Assembly: GCA_050289625.1 (NCBI GenBank)
Contig: JBNKGC010000001.1
Coordinates: forward strand, 1-64,000
Length of the DNA stretch: 64,000 nucleotides
Direction of reading: 5' to 3'
Origin: NIC37A-2 sp050289625
GTDB lineage: Bacteria > Myxococcota_A > Polyangia > Polyangiales > Polyangiaceae
The position numbers and the translations under genes were made by a program. Positions 35,208-43,796 of this stretch are shown one piece after another. Numbering within the stretch: position 1 is the first letter of the stretch; each line of letters opens with the position of its first letter. The notes under the pieces were generated by a model that saw nothing but the letters and a program-made list of their open reading frames with translations, searched no databases and was not told the DNA's origin.

Positions 35208-36111
35208 CGAGGCGTCACCCCAAACCGGCACGGACCGAGCCGTGTCGCCCTCGGCTCGTGACGGTTTTCTCCTCCAGGGAGACTGTCTGTCGAAGATCCG
35301 GGAAGCTCGATCGATCGCCGAGTCCTTCGACTTGATCTACGTCGACCCTCCCTACAACGCAGGCGGCGTTCGTTCGGCGCGACGGGGTTCGGGCCCCCGT
35401 GCCACCGGGGAAGCTGCTTACCGCGACGCATGGGGAGGTTTGGATGCCTTTCTGTCCATGCTCGAGCCGCGCCTCGCCGAAATGCGAGATGCGCTTTCCG
35501 AGCAGGGCAGCCTCTGGATTCATCTGGACCACCGCACCGTGCACGACGCCAAAGTGCTCGCCGACAGGATCTTCGGGCGCGGCGGATTCGTCGGTGAGGT
35601 GATCTGGGTCCCCGGCAACGGAGGTCGAAAGCGGCGAGGTCCGAGCCTCACTCACCAGACGATCCTGATCTACGCGCGCAGCAAGGACTTCATCTACAAC
35701 GATCGTGATCCGGCCCTCCGGGAGCCCTATGCCGACACGAGCCTCCGCATGCACTTCACGCAGGTCGACACGGAGGGGCGGCGCTACCGTGAGCGAACGA
35801 TCGGAGGCAAAGCCTATCGCTACTACGCCGACGAGGGTCGGCGACTCGGGAGCGTCTGGACCGACATCCCTGCCATGCGGGCCAACACGCCCCTGATCAA
35901 AGAAACCACCGGCTATCCAACGCAGAAGCCCGAAGCGCTCTTGGAACGAATCGTGCGAGCAGCGAGCCTTCCGGGGAGTTGGGTGCTGGATCCGATGTGT
36001 GGTTCGGGGACGACCCTCGCCGTTGCACGACGCCTGGAGCGCTCTTGGGTGGGCATCGACGAAAGTCCCCTCGCCCACGAGATCGCCGAACGACGCTTGG
36101 CCAGACGCTGA
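35200..36111 (+). CDS. Orphan beta-class DNA methyltransferase
   Basis: A 303-residue site-specific DNA methyltransferase (N6-adenine or N4-cytosine). The order is that of the beta class: motif IV DPPY at 49-52 near the N-terminus, the target-recognition region in the middle, and the SAM motif DPMCGSG at 264-270 near the C-terminus, preceded by TQKPEALLERIV. Related Mod/Dam-like proteins carry VGEVIWVPGNGGRKRRG and THQTILIYARSKDF, as here. It starts at a GTG at 35200, inside the mepA gene, overlapping by eight bases; earlier frame is non-coding. No restriction endonuclease gene is beside it, so it is probably solitary, in the style of CcrM or Dam regulators, though no CcrM-type C-terminal domain is seen. 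Target sequence unknown. Convergent with the 36129 gene. Confidence 0.92.
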   Translation: MSDEASPQTGTDRAVSPSARDGFLLQGDCLSKIREARSIAESFDLIYVDPPYNAGGVRSARRGSGPRATGEAAYRDAWGGLDAFLSMLEPRLAEMRDALSEQGSLWIHLDHRTVHDAKVLADRIFGRGGFVGEVIWVPGNGGRKRRGPSLTHQTILIYARSKDFIYNDRDPALREPYADTSLRMHFTQVDTEGRRYRERTIGGKAYRYYADEGRRLGSVWTDIPAMRANTPLIKETTGYPTQKPEALLERIVRAASLPGSWVLDPMCGSGTTLAVARRLERSWVGIDESPLAHEIAERRLARR

Positions 36112-36128
36112 AACACGGTGTTGCCCGT

Positions 36129-36683
36129 TTACTGCTCCGGTGAGGCGACGGTCCCAGCGGCTCGGCGCGTCGACACGCAGTACCCCTGCACGCCTTGAAA
36201 CACCTGGTGACAGCCAGGAGTATTCTGACCCAGCGCCTCGCACTCGCGCTGCATGTAGCGCGACGAGTCCCAGACGGACGTGAGCTCCGGAACTTCCTCA
36301 CACAGTGCGTCCGAAACCTCGGCCTGATGCAGGCAACCACGCACGAAGCCGCCTGCGGTCACGTTGCACTCGAGGGATAGCTCACCGCACCCCTGGGCTC
36401 GCGCCAAACCCTCGTCGATGCATGCCTGATCCGAGCGCCCGAGGCCAAAGGCCGAACCCTCGCGCACGGACTCTTCGGACGCCTGCATGAGAGCCTTGCC
36501 GCTGTTCTGGTACCAGAAATAACCAAGCACACCGAAGCCTGTCAGTCCCAGCAGGCCCATGGCCCCGAAAACGAGGAGCAGCTTGACGACGACGTGTTTC
36601 TTGGGGCCGCTTGGTTTTTGGCCCGGCGGTTTTCGATCCGGCGCGCTTCGACCGTCGTGCTCGGTTCCTGTTGGTTCGGTCAT
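36129..36683 (-). CDS. Single-span membrane protein with Cys-rich exported domain
   Basis: A 184-residue protein. The ATG at 36683 has AAGGAG six bases upstream. The N-terminal 30 residues are hydrophilic and Pro/Lys-rich, followed by one transmembrane helix (LLLVFGAMGLLGLTGFGVLGYF, residues about 33-54). The exported part carries eight cysteines in pairs (QACIDEGLARAQGCGELSLEC, GCLHQAEVSDALCEEV, RECEALGQNTPGCHQ, GYCVS), so disulfides are likely. No family recognised. Convergent with the methyltransferase 17 bases away, and about 320 bases from slyD, which is divergent. Confidence 0.7.
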   Translation of the reverse strand: MTEPTGTEHDGRSAPDRKPPGQKPSGPKKHVVVKLLLVFGAMGLLGLTGFGVLGYFWYQNSGKALMQASEESVREGSAFGLGRSDQACIDEGLARAQGCGELSLECNVTAGGFVRGCLHQAEVSDALCEEVPELTSVWDSSRYMQRECEALGQNTPGCHQVFQGVQGYCVSTRRAAGTVASPEQ

Positions 36684-37006
36684 CGACGCTCCTTCGTCCA
36701 ACTCTTCGCTCCGCGCACCGTTCGAGTGTAGCCGATCGTCGCGCGCTCTCCGCCCGGACATTCAGTCCAGAGTGAGCCTTTCGAGCCAACCCAAAGCTTC
36801 GTGTTTCCACCATTGCGCGAGAAGCCCCTGGCGACGCTTGCCATCGAGGCGAAATCCCGGGTTCTTCCCAATTCAGACTTGCCGGCGGCGTCCCCGAGGG
36901 CTTGAATCATGGTTTCCCCCAGCGGCCGAGCGCCGAGCCTTTCGAGGTCGTGGAGCCACGCTCCGCCCGCCTCGACCGCTGCCATGCCCATCGAGGAGAC
37001 CTCACC
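36684..37006. other. 323-base divergent gap, no gene seen
   Basis: Upstream region shared by the leftward Cys-rich membrane protein (start 36683) and rightward slyD (start 37007). I see no gene, and no clear promoter or repeat. Confidence 0.5.
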
Positions 37007-37492
37007 ATGCCCGTAACCAAGGATCAGGTCGTCGCCATGCACTACGTGCTGAAGGACGATGACGGAAACATCATCGACAAGAGCGGCGACGGCCAACCCC
37101 TGCACTACCTGCACGGGCACAAGAACATCGTTCCCGGTCTGGAAGAAGCTCTCGAGGGGGCCGACCCCGGCGACGAGCGAAAAGTCACCGTTCCGCCGGA
37201 AAAAGGGTACGGCACGCGGCGAGAAGAGATGGTGCTCGATGTCCCCCGGAGCCAGCTTCCATCCGATCTAACGCCCGAGGTCGGCATGACTCTCGCCATG
37301 CAAACGCCCGACGGCCACACGATTCCGGTTCGCGTGACCAAAGTGAAACTCGACTCGGTGGTGCTCGACGCGAACCACGAACTGGCCGACGCCACTCTCC
37401 ACTTCGAGGTCAAAATCGACTCAGTGCGCAAGGCGACCGGAGAAGAGCTCGCTCACGGACACGTGCACGGGCCCGGCGGCCACCATCACTGA
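37007..37492 (+). CDS. slyD: FKBP-type peptidyl-prolyl isomerase, SlyD-like
   Basis: A 161-residue cytosolic FKBP of SlyD architecture: the split FKBP core (QVVAMHYVLKDDDGN, YLHGHKNIVPGLEEALEGAD, KVTVPPEKGYGTRREEMVLD) with the insert-in-flap chaperone domain between about 70 and 125 and a C-terminal His-rich tail (HGHVHGPGGHHH). The tail binds nickel or zinc in SlyD and supports hydrogenase maturation in some bacteria. It isomerises Xaa-Pro bonds and has chaperone activity. The start at 37007 has GAGGAGA seven bases upstream, which rules out a longer start at 36902. It is monocistronic as far as can be seen. Confidence 0.95.
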   Translation: MPVTKDQVVAMHYVLKDDDGNIIDKSGDGQPLHYLHGHKNIVPGLEEALEGADPGDERKVTVPPEKGYGTRREEMVLDVPRSQLPSDLTPEVGMTLAMQTPDGHTIPVRVTKVKLDSVVLDANHELADATLHFEVKIDSVRKATGEELAHGHVHGPGGHHH

Positions 37493-37609
37493 GCTGGATC
37501 GCCCCCCGCACGTGATGATACGGAGTTGAGCGACGGAAAAGCGGAGGGGGCCCGTCTGCCTGAATGGCACCGGCATGCGGTCCACCCCCCCCAGAAAGGG
37601 TCGATCAGA

Positions 37610-38485
37610 GTGAAAACGGACGTCGAATGGAAATCCAATGGCCTCCGCATCGCAGGGCATCTCTACCTTCCCGATACTGAGGGACCCGCGCCGGGCATCG
37701 TGCTCTGCCATGGTTTCGCGGGAGTGAAGGAACTCCTCCTCCCTGCCTATGCCGAACGATTCTGCGCGGCGGGCTACGCTGTCGTCACCTTCGACTACCG
37801 TGGCTTCGGCGAGAGTGATGGAGAACCGGGACGGCTGGTTCCCGAGCACCAGATCGAGGACATCCTGAGCGCCGTGTCCTTTCTCGCCGAGCACCCAAAG
37901 GTCGATGCGAACCGCATCGGCCTTTGGGGCACATCATTGGGCGGCGCCAATGCCGTGGTGGCAGCCAGTCGAGACGACCGGGTGAAGTGCCTTGCCGTAC
38001 AACTCACCTTCGCAAACGGCGAACGGGTCGTCACGGGCGGGATGTCGGAAGACGAGGCAGAAAAGTTCAAGAGCACCCTCAGCCGGATGCAGGCCAAGCG
38101 CGCAGAAACCGGACGCGAGATGATGGTCCCGCTCAAGAAAATCCTGACCGACACGCAATCGGCCGCATTTTACGACAAGTACGTCGGCGAGTTTCCGGCC
38201 CTATCGATCCGGGTGCCGTTCCTCACGGTTGCCGAGACCCTGGCACACAAGCCTGAAGACGCCTTGCCCAACCTGCGCGTCCCGCTGCTCGTGATCGGGG
38301 CCGGGCAAGACTCGGTGAACCCGCCGGAGGAATCGCTCAAGCTCTTCGAGAAGGCCATGCCGCCGAAGGAGTTCCTCATGCTCGAGGACGCCACCCATTA
38401 CGAGCTCTACGAAGGGCCTCATCTCGACACCGTGAGCGCGCGACAGATCGCTTGGTTCGGCACCCATCTCGCCACGGCATCATGA
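37610..38485 (+). CDS. Alpha/beta-hydrolase (dienelactone-hydrolase-like)
   Basis: A 291-residue alpha/beta-hydrolase starting at a GTG with AAAGGG nine bases upstream (a TTG at 37526 is also open). Features: strand and oxyanion motif PGIVLCHGFAGVKELLLPAYAE, cap-free central fold with TFDYRGFGESDG, nucleophile elbow LWGTSLGGANAVVA (Ser in GTSLG), acid in VIGAGQDSVNPPEE, and His in DATHYELYEG. It resembles dienelactone hydrolase or YqiA/uncharacterised esterase groups; substrate unknown. It ends in ATGA overlap with the DUF952 gene, so the two are a coupled pair. Confidence 0.85.
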   Translation: MKTDVEWKSNGLRIAGHLYLPDTEGPAPGIVLCHGFAGVKELLLPAYAERFCAAGYAVVTFDYRGFGESDGEPGRLVPEHQIEDILSAVSFLAEHPKVDANRIGLWGTSLGGANAVVAASRDDRVKCLAVQLTFANGERVVTGGMSEDEAEKFKSTLSRMQAKRAETGREMMVPLKKILTDTQSAAFYDKYVGEFPALSIRVPFLTVAETLAHKPEDALPNLRVPLLVIGAGQDSVNPPEESLKLFEKAMPPKEFLMLEDATHYELYEGPHLDTVSARQIAWFGTHLATAS

Positions 38486-38832
38486 CCAACCCGGAGTCGT
38501 CGCCGCCGGAGTTCGTCTACAAGATCTGCCGAGCGTCCGAGTGGGCGACGCTCCAAACTGCTGGCACCTGGTCGGGAAGTGCGGACGATCTGCGCGATGG
38601 CTTCATTCATCTGTCGACGGCAGCCCAGGTGGCAGGCACCCGGTCCAAACACTTCGCGGGAGAAACCGGGCTCGTCCTCGTGAAACTCGCGGCCGCCGCT
38701 CTGGCACCGGGCCTGGTCATGGAGACCTCACGCCAGGGCCAGCTCTTTCCTCATTTGTATGGGAGCTTGAAGCTCTCCCAAGTGACGTCCTACGAGGAGA
38801 TCGAGGACGGTTCGGCCCCCGCCCCTCGGTGA
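38482..38832 (+). CDS. DUF952-family protein
   Basis: A 116-residue soluble protein that matches DUF952: FVYKICRASEW at the start, GSADDLRDGFIHLSTAAQVAGT, LVLVKLAAAAL, and SRQGQLFPHLYGSLKL. The family is also found fused to or beside hydrolases and has no established activity. The ATG overlaps the hydrolase stop (ATGA), and no ribosome binding site of its own is needed. Convergent with the sensor kinase at 38846, 13 bases away. Confidence 0.85.
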   Translation: MTNPESSPPEFVYKICRASEWATLQTAGTWSGSADDLRDGFIHLSTAAQVAGTRSKHFAGETGLVLVKLAAAALAPGLVMETSRQGQLFPHLYGSLKLSQVTSYEEIEDGSAPAPR

Positions 38833-38845
38833 CGACCTCACCGCG

Positions 38846-40978
38846 TCACTGAGCCTCCGCACGGGCGTGCGGAGGCTCCGACATGACCTCGGAAACCAAC
38901 TCGCGAAGATCACTGGGCGTGAACGGCTTTTGAAGGTAGTGGGAGGGCGGAACGACCTTCCACCGACCCGTGTTCAGGTCGTCGGCATAGCCCGACATGA
39001 AAATGACTCGTAGCCCAGGCCACCTGAGGCGTAGTCGTGCGGCAAGGTCCGGGCCGGATTCGCGGGGCATCACGACGTCGGTCACCAGGAGGTCGAGCTC
39101 CCCTCGACGGGACTCCATCACTTGGGAGGCGCTCTCGGGTCCATCTGCCGTAATCACCTCGAAGCCCGACAGCTCAAGCACACTTTGCACCGTTTCCCGA
39201 ACCAATTGTTCATCGTCGACCACGAGAACGACGCCTCCCTCACCGGGCGCGGGTGTCGAACGGTCGGGCGTCATCCTCTGGCGACTGGCCGGGGCCTCGA
39301 TCTGGGGCAGACAGACTTCGAACGTCGAGCCTTGTCCCAGGCTCGATGCCACCGAGACGTGTCCTCCACTCTGCTTGACGATCCCATGCACCGTCGCCAA
39401 ACCGAGCCCGGTCCCCTTCGCCTCCGACTTGGTAGTGAAAAACGGTTCGAAGATGCGCTCGGCAGTCGCAGGATCCATCCCGCAACCAGAATCCCGCACG
39501 AGCAGCACGGCGTAAGCTCCGGGTGCCATTTCCGTGTGTGCGCTGCCGATGATGCGGCGGAGGAGACTGATCTCGAGGCGACCTCCGCCCGGCATGGCCT
39601 CCGAGGCATTGAGGGACAGGTTCGTGACCACCTGCTCGAGCCGAGAGCGATCGGCCTCCACCCAGGTGTCCTGAGAGCCCAGGGCGAGCTCCAGGCGAAC
39701 ACCTTCCCCGAGCATTCCTTCGAGCAGGGTCTTCATCTCGCCGATGGCTCGACGAAGCTCGATGGGCTGCGGTTCGAGCACCTGACGACGCGCAAACGCC
39801 AAGAGTTGCTGGGTGAGGCCTGCGGCACGCTCGCCCGCCTGATGAATCACTTCGAGCTGGCGCCGCACCCGTTCGGGAAGTGACCTGTCCCGTGCCAAGA
39901 GTTCCGCATTAGCGTTGACGGCAGTGAGGAGGTTGTTGAAGTCGTGAGCTACCCCACCCGCCAGGCGGCCGATGCCTTCCAGTCGGCGGGCTTCGCGTAG
40001 CTCCGCGAGCAATCGGTCGCGCGATGCGGTAGCGAGCTCCCGCTCGGTGACGTCGCGCGCGATCCATTGAAACGCTTCGGTACTGTCGGGGAGAAAGACC
40101 CGCGTCGCGTTGACCTCGGCGATGCACGTCGTACCGTCATCGGTCCGGAGGACGAAACGCTGTTCGATCTCCCCGTTCGCGAGGCGCTCCATGGCTCGCA
40201 CCGCGTCGCTACGACTCGCCTCCGAGAAATGATCCAGCTGTGGCACGGCCCGGCCGATCACACGCTTTCCGGGCGCCGCGCACAGACGGAAGAACGCCGG
40301 ATTGGCGTTCATGACACGACCCCTCGCATCGAACCAAGCCAAACCGTCTGGAGACTCGACCACGAGTTGCTCGAGACGTTCGTGATTCGCTCGCGCCGTG
40401 CGAGCGGCGCGCTCCGCCGCCTGCTGAGCGTCGCGCCGCTGCTTGAGAGAAATCGAAAGGAAAAGCGCGGTCATGGTGACGCTCACCACCACCATCAGAG
40501 CAGCTCCGGCAATACTCGGCTCGAACGGCGGAGCAGGAACGATTCCGCGCACGGTGCCGAAAGCCAGGGCGCACACCGCGACTGCCGAAGCGAGGCCATA
40601 CCCAACGGCCACCCTCCATCCGAGCAATACGCCGGCAAAAAGAACCACCATCGGCAGTCCACTCACGTTCGGCCCTTGGACTCCTCCGTAGACGATCACC
40701 GCCCCAAGGGCCATGAACAGGAGGCCCAAGACGACGAGATGCCCCGCCAGCACGATCCAACCTCGACGCACCAGGAGCTGACTTACGACCAGGAGGCCCA
40801 TGAAGGCGCTCAGCATCCCCACCGCGAGTTCCGGATGCGGGACGAGCCTGCCCAGGCCCATCACGATCGTGGTGGGGAGCATGATCATGAGCAGCATTCG
40901 GGCCGTCGCGGTGACGAGCACCGCTTCGCGCCGCTGCTCTTCGGCCCGCACTTCGACTCGTGAGACTGGTGACTCCAA
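38846..40978 (-). CDS. Membrane PAS sensor hybrid histidine kinase
   Basis: A 710-residue hybrid kinase. Residues 20-178 contain six or so hydrophobic helices (MASE-like sensor). A PAS domain follows at about 200-315. The kinase has the H-box GGVAHDFNNLL with His345, then N-box NLSLNASEAM, G1 DSGCGMD, F-box IFEPFFTTK and G2 GTGLGLA. A C-terminal receiver has the phospho-Asp634 in LLVTDVVMP and Lys in LQKPFTP. It phosphorylates itself, then its own receiver; the outgoing partner is not evident, no response regulator is beside it. The start is a TTG at 40978, twelve bases after the PAP2 gene's stop; a GTG ten codons later is possible. Stimulus unknown. Confidence 0.92.
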   Translation of the reverse strand: MESPVSRVEVRAEEQRREAVLVTATARMLLMIMLPTTIVMGLGRLVPHPELAVGMLSAFMGLLVVSQLLVRRGWIVLAGHLVVLGLLFMALGAVIVYGGVQGPNVSGLPMVVLFAGVLLGWRVAVGYGLASAVAVCALAFGTVRGIVPAPPFEPSIAGAALMVVVSVTMTALFLSISLKQRRDAQQAAERAARTARANHERLEQLVVESPDGLAWFDARGRVMNANPAFFRLCAAPGKRVIGRAVPQLDHFSEASRSDAVRAMERLANGEIEQRFVLRTDDGTTCIAEVNATRVFLPDSTEAFQWIARDVTERELATASRDRLLAELREARRLEGIGRLAGGVAHDFNNLLTAVNANAELLARDRSLPERVRRQLEVIHQAGERAAGLTQQLLAFARRQVLEPQPIELRRAIGEMKTLLEGMLGEGVRLELALGSQDTWVEADRSRLEQVVTNLSLNASEAMPGGGRLEISLLRRIIGSAHTEMAPGAYAVLLVRDSGCGMDPATAERIFEPFFTTKSEAKGTGLGLATVHGIVKQSGGHVSVASSLGQGSTFEVCLPQIEAPASRQRMTPDRSTPAPGEGGVVLVVDDEQLVRETVQSVLELSGFEVITADGPESASQVMESRRGELDLLVTDVVMPRESGPDLAARLRLRWPGLRVIFMSGYADDLNTGRWKVVPPSHYLQKPFTPSDLRELVSEVMSEPPHARAEAQ

Positions 40979-40990
40979 GAGAACCCGCTT

Positions 40991-41953
40991 TCAGAATCGC
41001 CCAGTGACGGCGACGAAGCTAGGGGTGAGCACCAAAACCGCACTCGCGCTTTCATCACCCGCGGTTTTCTCATCCCGCGGATTGGTCACCTGCATCATCA
41101 CGGGTGGAGTCAAGAGTCCGACCGCCGCTCCAATTGCCCCTCCGGCAATGACGTCCGCTGCGTGGTGTTTGCCTGCCTGCCAGCGCAGATACCCGGCGAG
41201 GGCCGTCAACCCCGTCGCGGCCCCGACAATCCCAACTTCGTTCCAACGGTTCGGCCGGGGACGGTTCTCCTCAGCCATAATCACGAGGGACGCATAGGTA
41301 AATGTACTGGCCGCCACGGTACCTGCGTGTCCCGATGGGAACGACTGAGAGCCATCCTCTGCGGTGAGCTCCTGGTCCACGCGGTCGGCGTGCTGTGGGT
41401 CCTCGACCCGCAGTTCGGCAAGCCCAGTGTCGAAGTCGGGGGTTCCGCGATGCCAGATGGCTGGCCGCGACGAACCGACCGTCTTCTTCATCAGCTGGTT
41501 GATCCCCAGATTCAGAGTGATCGTGGTCACAAACAGATCCAGATAGCGCTGCTCTTCGTCCTGGAGCTGAGCGGCGAGCCATGAGCCCAAGATGCTACTG
41601 AAGGCGACGAGGTCGGATGCTAAGCCAGCTGCCTCCGCTCCCGAGTCCAGGATCTGCGCGTGACTGTCGCGCGAAGGATAGAGCGCGTTCCAACCGAAAG
41701 GTGCGTGAGGTGTTTCGTTCTCGGTACATCCGAATACGGGATCCGGGTCGCATCCGGAGATCGCTACCCCGACCCCCGCAGCGGCAAGCGCGGTGAGCGT
41801 GAACCAGGTGGAGCCGTCCTGATACTCGATCCAGGGCTCCTTGGGTTTCTCTTGGGCCGCACCAGGAGTCGCCCAGAGGAAACACAATGCCGCGCTGGCG
41901 GTCCGCAGGCCCACCCGATACCTTTTTGTTCTAACCACGATCCCCCGAGCCAT
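40991..41953 (-). CDS. PAP2-family membrane phosphatase
   Basis: A 320-residue exported or membrane protein of the PAP2 superfamily. The signal-like segment SAALCFLWATPGAAQ ends near residue 35. The acid phosphatase motifs are in order: C1 KKTVGSSRP, C2 SFPSGHA, and C3 RWQAGKHHAADVIAG, with the catalytic His in C2 and C3. Helices lie before and between (ASDLVAFSSILGSWLAAQL, ASTFTYASLVIMA). PAP2 enzymes act on undecaprenyl- or phosphatidate-type substrates at the membrane; substrate unknown. The ATG at 41953 gives the signal; one at 41980 is earlier. Twelve bases separate it from the sensor kinase, so they may be co-transcribed. Confidence 0.88.
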   Translation of the reverse strand: MARGIVVRTKRYRVGLRTASAALCFLWATPGAAQEKPKEPWIEYQDGSTWFTLTALAAAGVGVAISGCDPDPVFGCTENETPHAPFGWNALYPSRDSHAQILDSGAEAAGLASDLVAFSSILGSWLAAQLQDEEQRYLDLFVTTITLNLGINQLMKKTVGSSRPAIWHRGTPDFDTGLAELRVEDPQHADRVDQELTAEDGSQSFPSGHAGTVAASTFTYASLVIMAEENRPRPNRWNEVGIVGAATGLTALAGYLRWQAGKHHAADVIAGGAIGAAVGLLTPPVMMQVTNPRDEKTAGDESASAVLVLTPSFVAVTGRF

Positions 41954-41990
41954 GACAGCCGGGGCACCCGCCGGAGTCAACTCGGTCGTG

Positions 41991-42076
41991 CGGTCTTGCA
42001 GTCATTGCGGTCGTACGAGCATCGCGGTCGTGCAATCATTGCCTTCGTACGAGCATTGCCTTTGCACGAAGCATCG
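41991..42076 (+). repeat. 17-bp imperfect tandem repeat, alternating subtypes
   Basis: Five consecutive units of 17 bp (last one 18): 41991-42007, 42008-42024, 42025-42041, 42042-42058 and 42059-42076. Units 1 and 3 resemble CGGTCGTGCAATCATTG, units 2 and 4 CGGTCGTACGAGCATCG, so there is a 34-bp higher-order period. Units 2 and 4 contain the palindrome TCGTACGA. The rest of the 344-base gap 41954-42297 holds nothing recognisable. The array is upstream of both divergent genes. Confidence 0.85.
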
Positions 42077-42297
42077 CGGTCGCGCGAAGACTGTGCTCAC
42101 CGCGGTCGCGCGGTCGGAATATCGGCACTTGCGGACTGTTTTCTCCGGTCGTCGCACGCGATGCCCGCTATAGTGTCTTTTTTAGGGTGTTCACTCGGGT
42201 CGCTTCAGGTCGTTAAGCGTTGGCCGTCCGAGGTCCCAAGGGCCAGGTCCGAGGGACACGTCCCCAGGGACAGAACCCCCCGGCTCGGTGCTCGCCC

Positions 42298-43605
42298 ATG
42301 GATCGAAAACACAGCAAGGGAGGTAAGGAGTTCAACCCGGAAACGTTGGCCCTTGGTTACGGCTACGACCCGTTTCTTTCGGAGGGCTCGGTCAAGCCGC
42401 CCGTCTTTCTGACTTCGACGTTCCAGTTCCGGTCCGCGGCCGAGGGAGAGCGGTTCTTCCAGCTCGCCTATGGACTGCGTCAACCCGATCAGGCGGAAAT
42501 ACCGGGGCTCATCTACAGCCGACTGAACAACCCGAACATAGAGATCGTCGAGGACCGCCTCGCGGCCTGGGACGGCACGGAAAAGGGAGGAGTGTTCGCG
42601 TCGGGAATGGCGGCCATCACCACGACAGCGCTTTCCCTCTTGACCCCCGGTGACTGCGTCGTGAGCACGCGACCGATCTACGGCGGCACCCACTACCTAT
42701 TCGACACCATCCTGCCGCATTTTGGAATCGAGGTGCGCTGGGTACCTGCCGGAAATGACGCGCCCAGAGCCGTGCGTTCGGTCGCCGAGGAAGTCGGCGT
42801 CGACCGAGTCCGCATGCTTTTCGTCGAGACCCCAGCCAACCCGTCCAACGTCCTCACCGACGTCCGGGCGGTGAGCGACGTCGCGCGAGAGCTTTCAGCG
42901 GAGAGCGGGCGTTCCGTGACGACCGTAGTCGACAACACGTTCTTGGGCCCCGTATTTCAACGGCCGGCTGCTCAAGGGGCGGACCTCGTCGTGTACTCGG
43001 CGACGAAGTTCATCGGCGGTCACAGCGACTTGATCGCGGGGGTCGTCACCGGGCCAGAGTCGCTGATGTCGAAGATCAAGATCTTTCGGACCATTCTCGG
43101 CACGGTGGCGAACCCGTTCACGGGTTGGCTCCTCTTGCGGTCCCTGGAAACGGTTTCGGTCCGCATGCGACGCCAAGCAAAGAGTGCAGCGCGCCTAGCG
43201 CGTACCTTGGCAGAGCATCCCTGTGTTCGACGAGTCTGCTACCCCGGACTCCTCGAGCCCGGCGACCCGCAGTACGAGATCTACACGAAACAGTGTACGG
43301 GGCCGGGATCGCTCATTGCGTTCGAGGTGGTCGGTGGCAAAGAAGAAGCGCATCGCGTACTCGACGCCTTCGAAGTGGCGCGTCTCGCCGTGTCCTTGGG
43401 GGGCACGGAGAGCTTGGTCGAACATCCGATGAGCATGACGCATTCGGATGTGCCCCCCGAGCAGCTTCGAGCGATCGGTGTCACGCCCGGACTGATTCGC
43501 ATGAGCGTCGGGCTGGAACACCTCTCGGATCTGAGACGCGACCTCCGCTACGCGCTAGCCACGTTGGACCCTTCACTGACACCCGAACCCAACTCCTCCG
43601 ACTGA
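42298..43605 (+). CDS. Cys/Met-metabolism PLP enzyme (methionine gamma-lyase / O-acetylhomoserine sulfhydrylase type)
   Basis: A 435-residue fold-type I PLP enzyme of the trans-sulfuration family. The PLP Lys237 is in VYSATKFIGGHSDLI. Others are IYSRLNNPNIEIVEDRL, the Tyr-rich segment STRPIYGGTHYLFDTILPH, ETPANPSN, VDNTFLGPVF and SLGGTESLVEHPMSMTHSD. The last is typical of methionine gamma-lyase and cystathionine lyase types. Substrate cannot be settled by eye; C-S bond lysis of Met, cystathionine or O-acetylhomoserine sulfhydrylation are all possible. The ATG at 42298 follows the tandem-repeat region; earlier frame has no good start. Convergent with the sigma-54 activator. Confidence 0.9.
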   Translation: MDRKHSKGGKEFNPETLALGYGYDPFLSEGSVKPPVFLTSTFQFRSAAEGERFFQLAYGLRQPDQAEIPGLIYSRLNNPNIEIVEDRLAAWDGTEKGGVFASGMAAITTTALSLLTPGDCVVSTRPIYGGTHYLFDTILPHFGIEVRWVPAGNDAPRAVRSVAEEVGVDRVRMLFVETPANPSNVLTDVRAVSDVARELSAESGRSVTTVVDNTFLGPVFQRPAAQGADLVVYSATKFIGGHSDLIAGVVTGPESLMSKIKIFRTILGTVANPFTGWLLLRSLETVSVRMRRQAKSAARLARTLAEHPCVRRVCYPGLLEPGDPQYEIYTKQCTGPGSLIAFEVVGGKEEAHRVLDAFEVARLAVSLGGTESLVEHPMSMTHSDVPPEQLRAIGVTPGLIRMSVGLEHLSDLRRDLRYALATLDPSLTPEPNSSD

Positions 43606-43625
43606 GCTACGCGCGAAGGAGCGTC

Positions 43626-43757
43626 GCGATGACCGCTAGCGGTGATCGCCGAAAACATGAGCGGCAGGTGCAGAAAAGTGGCCTCCCGTAGCCGATTTGC
43701 CCCTCATTTGCTTGGGGCCAAATCGGCGGAGGGCAATCAGCGCAACTGATCACCGCT
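43626..43757. repeat. Palindrome and inverted-repeat cluster between convergent genes
   Basis: The gap 43606-43796 holds a 24-bp palindrome with one mismatch (43626-43649, core ACCGCTAGCGGT), an inverted-repeat pair AGCGGTGATC/GATCACCGCT (43638-43647 and 43748-43757), and between them the stem-loop at 43691-43727. The nested structure could be a bidirectional terminator. Confidence 0.6.
43691..43727. terminator. Stem-loop, probable bidirectional terminator
   Basis: Arms GCCGATTTGCCCC (43691-43703) and GGGGCCAAATCGGC (43714-43727) pair with a single-base bulge around the loop TCATTTGCTT. It lies between the stops of the convergent genes at 43605 and 43797. No long T-run follows on either strand, so strength is uncertain. 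Confidence 0.55.
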
Positions 43758-43796
43758 GTAGTCGAAACGGATTCCGGTTGGTCGCGCAGCGGGTCA

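Noticed and set aside
35200..36111. Restriction-modification system
   Set aside because: The methyltransferase has no endonuclease or specificity gene on either side.
41991..42076. CRISPR array
   Set aside because: Units are contiguous without spacers, only 17 bp long and diverged; no cas genes in the window.
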